Origin: Anaeromyxobacter paludicola
GTDB taxonomy: Bacteria > Myxococcota > Myxococcia > Myxococcales > Anaeromyxobacteraceae
Length of the DNA stretch: 64,000 bases
Direction: 5' to 3'
Assembly (NCBI RefSeq): GCF_023169965.1
Contig: NZ_AP025592.1
Location: forward strand, 3,658,001-3,722,000
The notes beneath the pieces were generated by a model. The model did not search any database and was not told where the DNA came from. It was given only the letters and a program-made list of their open reading frames with translations. This document shows positions 56,835 through 64,000 of the stretch, piece by piece (positions within the stretch are counted from its first letter, which is position 1; every line of letters begins with the position of its first letter). The position numbers were made by a program, and so were the translations under genes.

Positions 56835-57623
56835 ATGCTGCGCTACCTCCGGCTCCTCGGCGTCCAGTTCCGGGCCTCGCTCGCGGTGGCGATGCAGTAC
56901 CGCGTCGAGTTCGTGGTCGAGGGGCTCCTCGGGCTGTTCTGGGCCTTCTGGTCCCTCGTGCCGCTCCTGGTGCTCTTCCAGCACCGGCCCAGCGTGGCCG
57001 GCTGGAGCTTCCCCGAGGCCCTGGTGGTCATCGGCTGGTTCGCCCTGATGAAGGGCGTGCTCGAGGGGGCCGTGAACCCGTCCTTGCAGAGCGTGGTGGA
57101 GCACATCCGCAAGGGCACGCTCGACTTCGTGCTGCTCAAGCCGGCCGACGCCCAGTTCCTGGTCTCGACCGCGAAGTTCGAGCCCTGGCGCGTCATCGAC
57201 CTCGCCGGCGCGCTCGCCATCTTCGGCTGGGCCTTCCACCTCCTGGGCCGCTGGCCCACCCCCGGCCACGTCGCCGCGTCGCTGCTCCTGCTCGCCTGCG
57301 CCGCCTGGATCCTCTACTCGCTCTGGATCCTGGTGGTCTCGGCCGCCTTCTTCGTGGTGAAGGTGGACAACCTCTCCTTCCTCTTCTCCTCGATCTTCGA
57401 CGCCGCGCGCTGGCCGGCCTCGGTGTTCCGGGGCGCCTGGCGCCTCGTCTTCACCTTCGTGGTGCCGCTCGCGCTCATGACCACCTACCCGGCGGAGGCG
57501 CTGCTCGGCCGGCTGGCGCCGGGGCGGGGCCTCTCGGCGCTGGCCGGCGCCGCCGCCTTCGGGTGGTTCGCCCGGGTGGTCTGGACCCGCTCCATCCGGC
57601 GCTACACCAGCGCCTCCTCCTGA
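56835..57623 (+). CDS. ABC-2 type transporter permease (second of a pair)
   Basis: 262 residues with six predicted membrane segments, including LLGLFWAFWSLVPLLVLF and VAASLLLLACAAWILYSLWILVVSAAFFVVK. Similar in size and fold to the preceding permease, with which it would form the membrane channel of an exporter. The ATG at 56835 is preferred over an in-frame start inside the upstream gene. A tight hairpin follows the stop. Confidence 0.8.
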   Translation: MLRYLRLLGVQFRASLAVAMQYRVEFVVEGLLGLFWAFWSLVPLLVLFQHRPSVAGWSFPEALVVIGWFALMKGVLEGAVNPSLQSVVEHIRKGTLDFVLLKPADAQFLVSTAKFEPWRVIDLAGALAIFGWAFHLLGRWPTPGHVAASLLLLACAAWILYSLWILVVSAAFFVVKVDNLSFLFSSIFDAARWPASVFRGAWRLVFTFVVPLALMTTYPAEALLGRLAPGRGLSALAGAAAFGWFARVVWTRSIRRYTSASS

Positions 57624-57638
57624 CCGGCTAGGAGCCGG
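57624..57638 (+). terminator. Tight hairpin after the ABC-2 permease pair
   Basis: CCGGCT-AGG-AGCCGG, a perfect 6-bp stem with a 3-nt loop, directly follows the stop codon; no U-tract. Confidence 0.35.
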
Positions 57639-57674
57639 GGCCCACCTCGTGCGAAACTCGCCGGCTCGCCCGCC

Positions 57675-58583
57675 ATGCTCCGCGTCACCTTCCTAGGCAC
57701 CTCTGCCGCCGCGCCCACCGCCCACCGGAACCTCTCGGCGGTCTCGGTGCGCCACGAGCGCGAGCACTACCTCGTGGACTGCGGGGAGGGGACGCAGCGG
57801 CAGATGATCCGCTGCGGGACCGGGTTCGACGTCGCCGCCATCTTCTTCACCCACTTCCACGCCGACCACTACCTCGGCGCCATCGGCTTCCTGCGCACGC
57901 TCTCGATGCTCGGCCGCCAGGAGCCGCTCGACCTCTACGGCCCGCGCCCGGCGCGCAAGCTCCTCGAGACCATGCTCTTCACCGGGACCGACCGGTTCCA
58001 CTTCGACGTCCGCATCCACGAGGTGGGGCCGGGCGACGCGGTGGAGCGGCTCGACGCCCGCTTCGTCCCCTTCGCGACCGACCACCGGACGCCGTCCGTC
58101 GGCTGGGCGCTGGTCGAGCCGGCCCGGCCCGGCCGCTTCCACCCCGATCGCGCCCTTGCGCTCGGCGTGCCGGAGGGGCCGCTCTTCGGGCGGCTGCAGC
58201 GCGGCGAGCCGGTGGAGGCGGGCGGGCGGGTGGTCCAGCCGTCCGAGGTGCTCGACCCGCCGCGCCCCGGCCGGACGCTCGCGGTCACCGGGGACACGCG
58301 CCCCACGCCGGCCACGGTCGAGGCCGCCCGCGGCGCCGACCTCCTCGTGCACGAGGCCACCTTCGGCGACGGCGAGCAGGACCGCGCCCTCGAGACCCTC
58401 CACTCCACCGCCCGCGAGGCCGGGCGCGTCGCGCGGGAGGCGGGCGTGAAGCGGCTCGTCCTCACGCACCTCTCCACCCGCTACGACCAGGACCCGTCGC
58501 CGCTCGCCGCCCAGGCCGGCGAGGAGTTCCGGAACGTGTCGGTGGCGCACGACGGCCTCACCCTCGAAGTCCCGCTCGCCTGA
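57675..58583 (+). CDS. rnz: Ribonuclease Z
   Basis: 302 residues. Metallo-beta-lactamase fold with the RNase Z start VTFLGTSAAAPTAHRNLSAV, the metal motif FTHFHADHYLGAIGFLRT, VPFATDHRTPSVGWAL, a later metal Asp in VTGDTRPTP and the final LVLTHLSTRY. It trims the 3' trailer of tRNA precursors. It is a single gene between the permease pair and a PLP enzyme; no strong ribosome-binding site is seen. Confidence 0.93.
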   Translation: MLRVTFLGTSAAAPTAHRNLSAVSVRHEREHYLVDCGEGTQRQMIRCGTGFDVAAIFFTHFHADHYLGAIGFLRTLSMLGRQEPLDLYGPRPARKLLETMLFTGTDRFHFDVRIHEVGPGDAVERLDARFVPFATDHRTPSVGWALVEPARPGRFHPDRALALGVPEGPLFGRLQRGEPVEAGGRVVQPSEVLDPPRPGRTLAVTGDTRPTPATVEAARGADLLVHEATFGDGEQDRALETLHSTAREAGRVAREAGVKRLVLTHLSTRYDQDPSPLAAQAGEEFRNVSVAHDGLTLEVPLA

Positions 58584-58619
58584 CGCGGGCGTTTCCACCG
58601 CAGCGGAGCAAGAGCCACC

Positions 58620-59903
58620 ATGTCCGACGAGAGCAGCCACCTCGACCCCAACGTCCCGGGGAACCCCGCCTACCACTTCACCATCGTCCCGCCCGGCACG
58701 CCGGCGCGGGCCGGCTGGGCGGCGCGCGCCGCGCTCGTGCCCGCCGCCCGCCTCGCCACGAAGTGCGTGCACGCCGGCGTCCAGCCCGACTCCGCCTACG
58801 GCGCGGTGATGCCGCCCATCTACCAGACCTCCACCTTCGCCTTCCGCGAGGTCTGCACCAACGCGGGCTACGACTACACGCGCAGCGGCAACCCGACCCG
58901 CGCCGCGCTGGAGGAGGCCATCGCCGCGCTCGAGGGCGGCGCCGGCGCCACCTGCACCAGCACCGGCATGAGCGCCATCCTGGTGGCGCTCAACCTCCTG
59001 CCCCACGGCAGCCACGTCCTCTGCACGGTGGACTGCTACGGCGGCACCTTCCGCACCCTCGAGCACGCCAAGGCGGCCTACGGCCTCGAGGTGACCTACC
59101 TCGACCTCGCCGACCTCGACGCGGTGCGCGCCGCGTTCCGGGAGAACACCCGCCTCGTCTGGATCGAGACCCCCTCGAACCCGCTCCTCCGGCTCACCGA
59201 CATCCGGGCGGTCTCGGAGCTGGCGCGGGCGCGCGGCGCGCTCACCGCCGTGGACAACACCTTCCTCTCGCCGGTGCAGCAGCGCCCGTTCGAGCACGGC
59301 GCCGACCTCGTCGTCCACTCGACCACCAAGTACCTGAACGGCCACAGCGACGTGGTCGGCGGCGCGGTGGTGGCCGGGCCGGGCCGCACCGCGCTCGTGC
59401 AGCGGATCCAGAGCATGAACAACCTGCTCGGCACCTCGCAGAGCCCGCACGACTGCTTCCTCGTGCTGCGCGGCCTCAAGACGCTGCAGCTGCGCATGCG
59501 GGCCCACGAGGCCGGCGCGCTGCGCGTGGCCGAGCACCTCGCCGCCCACCCGGCGGTGGCCAAGGTCCACTACCCGGGGCTCCCCTCCCACCCGCAGCAC
59601 GCGCTCGCCCGCGCCCAGCAGTCCGGCTTCGGCGGCATGGTGAGCTTCGAGCTCGTGAACGGCACCCGGGCGCGGGTGGATCACCTCCTCACGGCGGTGC
59701 GCTGGTTCACCCTCGCCGAGAGCCTCGGCGGCGTGGAGAGCCTCATCGCCCACCCGGCCTCGATGACGCACGCGTCGATGACCCCCGAGGCCCGCCGGCG
59801 CGCCGGCATCACCGACTCGGTGATCCGGCTCTCCATCGGCATCGAGGATCCCGAGGACCTCCTCGCCGACCTCGACGCGGCGCTGGCGTCGCTGCCGGGG
59901 TGA
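58620..59903 (+). CDS. Cys/Met metabolism PLP-dependent enzyme (cystathionine gamma-synthase / lyase type)
   Basis: 427 residues. The PLP Lys is in VVHSTTKYLNGHSDVVGGAV, with YDYTRSGNPTRAALEEAIAALEGG, SVDCYGGTF-like VDCYGGTFRTLE and ETPSNPLLRLTDI typical of the family. An extra N-terminal stretch of about 40 residues precedes the usual start LATKCVHAG. It acts in trans-sulfuration or methionine synthesis; gamma-synthase, gamma-lyase and O-acetylhomoserine sulfhydrylase roles cannot be separated here. The ATG follows GCGGAGCAAGAG. Confidence 0.88.
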   Translation: MSDESSHLDPNVPGNPAYHFTIVPPGTPARAGWAARAALVPAARLATKCVHAGVQPDSAYGAVMPPIYQTSTFAFREVCTNAGYDYTRSGNPTRAALEEAIAALEGGAGATCTSTGMSAILVALNLLPHGSHVLCTVDCYGGTFRTLEHAKAAYGLEVTYLDLADLDAVRAAFRENTRLVWIETPSNPLLRLTDIRAVSELARARGALTAVDNTFLSPVQQRPFEHGADLVVHSTTKYLNGHSDVVGGAVVAGPGRTALVQRIQSMNNLLGTSQSPHDCFLVLRGLKTLQLRMRAHEAGALRVAEHLAAHPAVAKVHYPGLPSHPQHALARAQQSGFGGMVSFELVNGTRARVDHLLTAVRWFTLAESLGGVESLIAHPASMTHASMTPEARRRAGITDSVIRLSIGIEDPEDLLADLDAALASLPG

Positions 59904-59929
59904 GCCCTGGCGCCCCGCGGCGCCCGTGC

Positions 59930-59935
59930 TACAAC
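59930..59935 (+). promoter_or_regulatory. -10-like hexamer close to the Rsm22-like start
   Basis: TACAAC ends 6 nt before the GTG start, with no Shine-Dalgarno. Confidence 0.3.
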
Positions 59936-59941
59936 GCCCGC

Positions 59942-61132
59942 GTGGCCACGCCCGCCCAGGACCTCGCCCGCTGGATCCCCCGCCTGCTCGCCGTCTGGCG
60001 CGCCGGGCGGAGGGGCGGGCGCCCCGGCCCGAAGCCGCCCCCGGACCGGCTCGCGCCCGACGAGCTCAAGGACGTCGCCCGCGCCGTCGAGCGGCTCTCG
60101 AAGGGGCTCACCCGCGAGCGCGAGCTGGCCGGCGCGCGGTACATGGACGAGCAGCACCTGCTCGGCGCGTACCTGCTCTTCTACTGGCCGACCTCGTACC
60201 TCCAGGCGCGCGGGACCCTCTCCGAGCTGCCGCACCGGCCCGGCGCGGTGCTCGACCTCGGCAGCGGCCCGGCGCCGCTCGCCTTCGCCGCCTGGGACGC
60301 CGGCGCCTCGTCGGTCACCGCCTGCGACCGGAGCGCGCCGGCCCTCGCCACCGCCCGCGCGCTCGCGGCGGCGGCCCACGTCCCGCTCACCACGAAGGAG
60401 TGGAACCCGACGCGCGGCCGCCCGCTCGCGGAGCTCGGCACGGGGCGCGGCTTCGACACCGTCACCTTCGGCCACGTGCTGAACGAGCTGTTCCAGGGCG
60501 AGGGGGCCGCGCTGCGCCGGACCGCGCTGCTCGAGGAGGCCTGCGGGCTCCTCCGGCCGGGCGGCTCGGTGCTGGTCGTCGAGCCGGCGCTGCGCGAGAC
60601 CTCGCGCCACCTGCTCGAGGTGCGCGACCTCGCGGTGGAGCGCGGGTACGCGGTGCGCGCCCCCTGCCTCTTCCGCGGCCCGTGCCCGGCGCGGCTGAAG
60701 GAGAGCGACTGGTGCCACGCCGAGCGCGCCATCGAGCCGCCGCCGCTCGTCGCCGAGCTCGCCCGCGCCGCCGGCCTGCGCAAGGAGGCGGTGAAGATGA
60801 GCTACCTCGCGCTCGCGCCCAAGGGCGAGCCGTGGCGCGCGCCGCCCCCGACGCCGGCCGGCGCCAGGCTCTTCCGCATCGTCTCCGAGCCGCTGCCGTC
60901 GAAGGGGCGGCTGCGCTACATGGGCTGCGGCCCGGAGGGCCGGCTCGGCCTCGCGCTGCAGGAGAAGCACGTCGACGAGCGGAACCGCGCCTTCGAGGGG
61001 CTCCTGCGCGGCGACGTGGTCGAGGTGACCGCGACCGAGCCCTCCGGCGACGGGCTCAAGCTCGGGCCGGAGTCGGAGGTCCGCGTGGTCGCTCCCGCGG
61101 GCGCGCCGCTGCCCGAGGGCCCCGGGGCGTAG
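59942..61132 (+). CDS. Rsm22-like (small ribosomal subunit) methyltransferase
   Basis: 396 residues. A SAM-binding core starts at VLDLGSGPAPLAFAAWDAGA, with VTFGHVLNELFQGEG and LLRPGGSVLVVEPALRETSRHL. After it comes a Cys cluster in APCLFRGPCPARLKESDWCHAER, matching the CxxxGxCP...DWCH pattern of the Rsm22 family, now known in mitochondria to carry an iron-sulfur cluster and assist small-subunit assembly. A C-terminal beta domain (about 310-390) ends the protein. GTG start with a -10-like hexamer just upstream. The role in a bacterial ribosome is inferred from the family. Confidence 0.82.
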   Translation: MATPAQDLARWIPRLLAVWRAGRRGGRPGPKPPPDRLAPDELKDVARAVERLSKGLTRERELAGARYMDEQHLLGAYLLFYWPTSYLQARGTLSELPHRPGAVLDLGSGPAPLAFAAWDAGASSVTACDRSAPALATARALAAAAHVPLTTKEWNPTRGRPLAELGTGRGFDTVTFGHVLNELFQGEGAALRRTALLEEACGLLRPGGSVLVVEPALRETSRHLLEVRDLAVERGYAVRAPCLFRGPCPARLKESDWCHAERAIEPPPLVAELARAAGLRKEAVKMSYLALAPKGEPWRAPPPTPAGARLFRIVSEPLPSKGRLRYMGCGPEGRLGLALQEKHVDERNRAFEGLLRGDVVEVTATEPSGDGLKLGPESEVRVVAPAGAPLPEGPGA

Positions 61133-61230
61133 GCCAGCGCAGCCCGGCGCTCGGGCGCTGACCGCCCGCCCGCACGCTTCGGCCCTCTCCGGCGCCGCGC
61201 GCGCTTCCCGGCCGGAGGTCGCCGCCCGCT

Positions 61231-61264
61231 CGCCCTCTCCCCACCCTTGCGGCGGGGTGGGGGA
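61231..61264. repeat. Palindromic element directly before the lipoprotein start
   Basis: CCCTCTCCCCACCC-TTGC-GGCGGGGTGGGGG-type inverted repeat; its right arm ends 3 nt before the ATG at 61267. The rest of the 134-bp gap shows no other feature. Confidence 0.55.
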
Positions 61265-61266
61265 CC

Positions 61267-62043
61267 ATGGACCGATCGGCCGGGTGGACGCTCCTCGCGC
61301 TGGGCGCGCTGGGAGCGCTGGGAGCGCTGGGGGCGTGCGGCGGCGCGGGGAGCGGGAGCGTGCAGGCGAGCGCGAGTGACGTCGCCGGTCCGGCCGGCAC
61401 GCAGCTCGATCACGGCGGCCCGGTCATCGCCTCGGCGCGGGCGGTGCCGATCTGGTGGGGCGACCCGGCCGCCTTCGGCGACGCGGTGAGCGAGGTGGAG
61501 CGGCTCCTCGGCGCGCTCGACGGCTCGCCCTGGCTCGCCACCCTCGACCCGTACCTCCGCGGCGCGAAGGCGCGCGTCACCTTCGGCGGGAGCCTCTTCC
61601 TCGCGGGCGGCCCGTCGGCGCCGCAGCCCGGCATCTCCGAGGTGGTGGGCGCCATCTGCCAGGCGGTGACGGCCGCGGGCGGGGCGCCGGACCCGGGCGC
61701 CGTCTACCTGCTCTTCACCGACACGCCGCCCGCGGACCGGTGGGGCTGGCACGGCTACGGCGACTGCCGCGGCACGCGCCTCGGCGTGGCCTGGATCGCC
61801 GGCGTCTCCTACGCGGCCGCCTGCAGCGCCGCCTCGCCGCGGGCGCACGGCGCGGTGCAGGTCGCCGCGCACGAGCTCGTCGAGACCATGACCAACCCCT
61901 TCGTCCCCGACGCCTGGATCGCCGCGAACGGGCGGGAGGTGGCCGACGCCTGCCCCCTCGCCTGCCAGCAGGTGGGGCCCGGCCCGGCCTTCACGCTCCC
62001 CACGCTCTGGTCGAACGCGCAGGGGCGCTGCGTGCAGCCGTGA
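61267..62043 (+). CDS. Lipoprotein resembling the EXORDIUM/Phi-1 family, with a HExxE motif
   Basis: 258 residues. Lipobox LGACG near residue 24 after a hydrophobic stretch made of repeated Ala-Leu-Gly. The mature part has VIASARAVPIWWGDPAAF, then GAVYLLFTDTPP, GWHGYGDC and VQVAAHELVETMTNPFVP. The HELxET-NP motif and the IWxG start resemble the EXORDIUM/Phi-1 family; in a zinc peptidase the motif would be HExxH, which is not met, so enzymatic activity is not claimed. Four Cys near the C-terminus may form disulfides. Surface location is likely. Confidence 0.65.
   Translation: MDRSAGWTLLALGALGALGALGACGGAGSGSVQASASDVAGPAGTQLDHGGPVIASARAVPIWWGDPAAFGDAVSEVERLLGALDGSPWLATLDPYLRGAKARVTFGGSLFLAGGPSAPQPGISEVVGAICQAVTAAGGAPDPGAVYLLFTDTPPADRWGWHGYGDCRGTRLGVAWIAGVSYAAACSAASPRAHGAVQVAAHELVETMTNPFVPDAWIAANGREVADACPLACQQVGPGPAFTLPTLWSNAQGRCVQP
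61297..61332 (+). repeat. Four 9-bp tandem repeats in the signal peptide of the lipoprotein gene
   Basis: GCGCTGGG(C/A/G) repeated four times encodes consecutive Ala-Leu-Gly units of the hydrophobic core; copy-number changes would alter signal length by three residues without a frameshift. Confidence 0.75.
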
Positions 62044-62056
62044 CGCCGGCCCGCGG

Positions 62057-63055
62057 TCAGCTCCCCGCGGCCTCGCGCGAGCTGCGGAAGAGCTCGCTCA
62101 TGACCTCCTCGAGCGGCGGGTCCTCCACGGTGAGGTCCGAGACCGGCAGGCCGGCCAGGATCCGCGACACCGCGCCCGACACCTCCGCCGCGCGCACCTG
62201 CACCACCGCCTGCGCCGCGTCGGAGGAGACCACCACGCCGAAGCGCGACAGCTCGGTCGCCGGCACCGGCCGCTCGAGCCGCACCAGGATCCGCTTGTCG
62301 GGCCGGACCCGCAGCGCGAGCTGGCGCAGGTCGCCGTCGTAGATGAGCCGGCCGCGGTCGATGACGATCACGCGCGGGCAGAGCGCCGCCACGTCCTCCA
62401 TGTAGTGGCTGGTGAGGAGCACGGTGGCGCCGTAGCGCTCGTTGTAGGCCCGCACGAAGGAGCGGACCGTGGACTGCATCGAGACGTCGAGGCCGATGGT
62501 CGGCTCGTCGAGGAAGAGCACCCGCGGGCGGTGCAGGAGCGCGGCGGCGAGCTCGCACTTCATCCGCTCGCCGAGCGAGAGCTGCCGGGCCGGCTTGCCG
62601 ACGAGGTCCTGCAGCTCGAGGAGCTGCGTGAGCTCGGAGACCGTCTCCTCGAACTCGCGCTTGGGGATGTCGTAGACCGCCCGGTTGAGGGCGAAGGTCT
62701 CGGCGGGCGGCAGGTCCCAGAGGAGCTGCTGCTTCTGCCCCATCACGAGCGTGACCTGCTTGAGGAAGGCGACCTCTCGGTGACGCGGCGTGAAGCCGGC
62801 CACCTTCACCTCGCCGGCGGTCGGGTGGAGGAGCCCCGAGAGCATCTTGAGGGTGGTGGTCTTCCCCGCCCCGTTGGGTCCCAGGAAGCCGACCCGCTCG
62901 CCCGGCGCGACGGCGAAGTCGATGCCGTTGACCGCCTTGACCGTCTCGTAGCTGCGGCGGAAGAGCGACTTCACCATCGCCGCCGCGCCGGCCTGGCGCC
63001 GGTGCACCCGGTAGTGCTTCTGCAGTCCGCGGACCTCGATCACGGCCGGAGACAT
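62057..63055 (-). CDS. ABC transporter ATP-binding protein
   Basis: 332 residues. Walker A GPNGAGKTTT, signature LSLGERMK (LSGGQ variant), Walker B VLFLDEPT and the switch His in LLTSHYMEDV. The N-terminal insertion around FRRSYETVKAVNGIDFAV and the C-terminal extension of about 90 residues are typical of ATPases that serve ABC-2 permease pairs. The two permease genes 56035-57623 are the best partners in the window although separated and on the other strand. ATG at 63055 chosen; a GTG three codons upstream is possible. Confidence 0.9.
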   Translation of the reverse strand: MSPAVIEVRGLQKHYRVHRRQAGAAAMVKSLFRRSYETVKAVNGIDFAVAPGERVGFLGPNGAGKTTTLKMLSGLLHPTAGEVKVAGFTPRHREVAFLKQVTLVMGQKQQLLWDLPPAETFALNRAVYDIPKREFEETVSELTQLLELQDLVGKPARQLSLGERMKCELAAALLHRPRVLFLDEPTIGLDVSMQSTVRSFVRAYNERYGATVLLTSHYMEDVAALCPRVIVIDRGRLIYDGDLRQLALRVRPDKRILVRLERPVPATELSRFGVVVSSDAAQAVVQVRAAEVSGAVSRILAGLPVSDLTVEDPPLEEVMSELFRSSREAAGS

Positions 63056-63099
63056 TAGGGCCACCCCGCCGGGTGGGCAAAGGTTTCGCGGGCCCGCCC

Positions 63100-63105
63100 T
63101 AAGAT
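63100..63105 (+). promoter_or_regulatory. -10-like hexamer close to the ParB-like start
   Basis: TAAGAT ends 6 nt before the ATG at 63112; no Shine-Dalgarno. Confidence 0.3.
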
Positions 63106-63111
63106 GACGGC

Positions 63112-64000
63112 ATGGCCGCGAAGAGGCGCCCCGTCACGAAGAGCGGAAGGCCCCGCGCCCGCAAGGGCGTGAAGCTCTCTCCCACCGAGCTCGCCGCGCC
63201 CGACCTGCGGCTCGCCGATCCGCCGCCGGAGCTCGAGGCCCTCTCGCGGGAGGTGGAGGGGGACGGGGGCGCGGTGCTCGCCGCCTACCGCGAGCCGCTC
63301 GGCGGCCACCCGCTCCTCTTCTGCGCGCTGCCGGTGGAGAAGGTGGAGCGCACGCCCTTCCAGCGCGACGTCTCCGACGCCCACGTGCGGAAGCTCACCC
63401 TCGCGATGGACCGGACGCGCCGCTACCTCGACCCCATCATCGCCGTGCGCGAGGGGGGCCGCTACTGGACGCCCAACGGCGGCCACCGGCTCACGGCGCT
63501 CAAGGAGCTCGGGGCGCGGGCGGTGCTGGCGCTCCTCGTGCCGGAGCGGCGGGTCGCCTACCAGATCCTGGCGCTCAACATCGAGAAGGCCCACAACCTG
63601 CGGGAGAAGGCGCTCGAGGTGGTGCGGATGGTGCGCGACCTCGCCGGGCGCGAGCCGGAGCGGAAGGAGGAGGAGCTCGCGCTCGAGCTCGAGGAGCCGG
63701 CGCTGGTGACGCTCGGCTTCGCCTACGAGGAGCGGGGCCGGCTCTCGGGCGGCGCCTACCAGCCCATCTTGAAGAGGGTGGACGGCTTCCTCCCCTCGAG
63801 GCTGCCGGAGGCGATCGAGGAGCGGCGGCGCCGGGCGGCGGTGGTGCTCGCCTTCGACGACGCGGTGACGGGCGCGGTGGAGCGGCTCAAGGAGCGCGGC
63901 ATGAGCTCGCCCTACTTGAAGGCGTTCGTGGTGGCGCGGGTCAACCCGCTCCGGTTCATGAAGGGCGAGCCGCCGGGCTTCGACGCGCTCTTCGAGTCGA
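63112..64000 (+). CDS. ParB-like (ParB/Srx fold) protein, 3' end beyond the window
   Basis: At least 296 residues, open to the window edge. A basic N-terminus (AAKRRPVTKSGRPRARKG) precedes a ParB/Srx-type domain: LFCALPVEKVERTPFQRDVSDAHVRKLTLAMDRT, IIAVREGGRYWTPNGGHRLTALKELG, where NGGHR corresponds to the CTP-binding GERR box of ParB. The downstream part (residues 150 onward) is helical and charged and does not show the usual HTH of a chromosomal ParB in the visible part. It may be a nuclease-like or CTP-dependent DNA-binding protein. No parA gene is adjacent. Confidence 0.7.
   Translation, partial: MAAKRRPVTKSGRPRARKGVKLSPTELAAPDLRLADPPPELEALSREVEGDGGAVLAAYREPLGGHPLLFCALPVEKVERTPFQRDVSDAHVRKLTLAMDRTRRYLDPIIAVREGGRYWTPNGGHRLTALKELGARAVLALLVPERRVAYQILALNIEKAHNLREKALEVVRMVRDLAGREPERKEEELALELEEPALVTLGFAYEERGRLSGGAYQPILKRVDGFLPSRLPEAIEERRRRAAVVLAFDDAVTGAVERLKERGMSSPYLKAFVVARVNPLRFMKGEPPGFDALFES

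Overview
The window is very GC-rich, densely coding DNA with strong G/C third-position bias. Complementary strands are therefore full of long open shadow frames. Gene content points to the Myxococcota, most likely an Anaeromyxobacter-type organism: the futalosine menaquinone route with UbiD/UbiX-type late steps, poly-HAMP chemoreceptors, many hybrid histidine kinases, sigma-54 regulation, FG-GAP lipoproteins and an M3 peptidase. The genus assignment is inference. No tRNA, rRNA, CRISPR array, prophage or insertion sequence was seen.

Layout. 1-1829: two CPA2/Kef-type antiporter genes, the first cut by the window edge. 1881-10586: a PrpR-family sigma-54 activator divergent from a beta-oxidation operon (acyl-CoA dehydrogenase, FadN-like, FadA, FadE), with an array of GGAA/TTCC inverted repeats and a -24/-12 promoter between them. 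10614-21035: a methionine-rich lipoprotein, then the menaquinone locus. A leftward operon mqnM(ubiD)-menG-mqnL(ubiX)-mqnE-mqnA/C fusion-mqnX-mqnP-gbsR, overlapped or tightly spaced throughout, is divergent from mqnD. 21288-27845: two tandem chemoreceptors, each behind its own sigma-54-type promoter. 28040-29089: a polyprenyl diphosphate synthase, probably making the menaquinone side chain; its promoter carries the same TTCAA-N6-TTGAA palindrome as the mqnM/mqnD divergent promoter. 29339-42798: FG-GAP lipoprotein, three hybrid kinases, truA, an HNH-endonuclease remnant and ClpB. 42930-48328: a lone DHp-domain protein, then a five-gene, start/stop-overlapped operon of type III PKS, membrane methyltransferase, ACP, fatty acyl-AMP ligase and FAD oxidoreductase, read here as a phenolic-lipid or alkylquinone-type pathway. 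48378-64000: housekeeping and miscellaneous genes (gpsA, a MshEN-REC-TPR protein, S41-like and M3 peptidases, ABC-2 permeases with a detached ATPase gene, rnz, a Cys/Met-metabolism PLP enzyme, Rsm22-like methyltransferase, a Phi-1-like lipoprotein) and a ParB-like gene cut by the right edge.

System-level points: (i) the PKS operon is the best candidate for an undescribed pathway; (ii) the shared palindrome, plus a GbsR/MarR-family gene at the end of the mqn operon, suggests a dedicated menaquinone regulon; (iii) a bipartite C/G-rich palindromic element has entered at least three coding sequences and several gaps; (iv) several starts have a -10-like TANNNT hexamer 6-10 nt upstream and no clear Shine-Dalgarno, suggesting leaderless mRNAs. 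All functions are read from sequence motifs; no database search was run.
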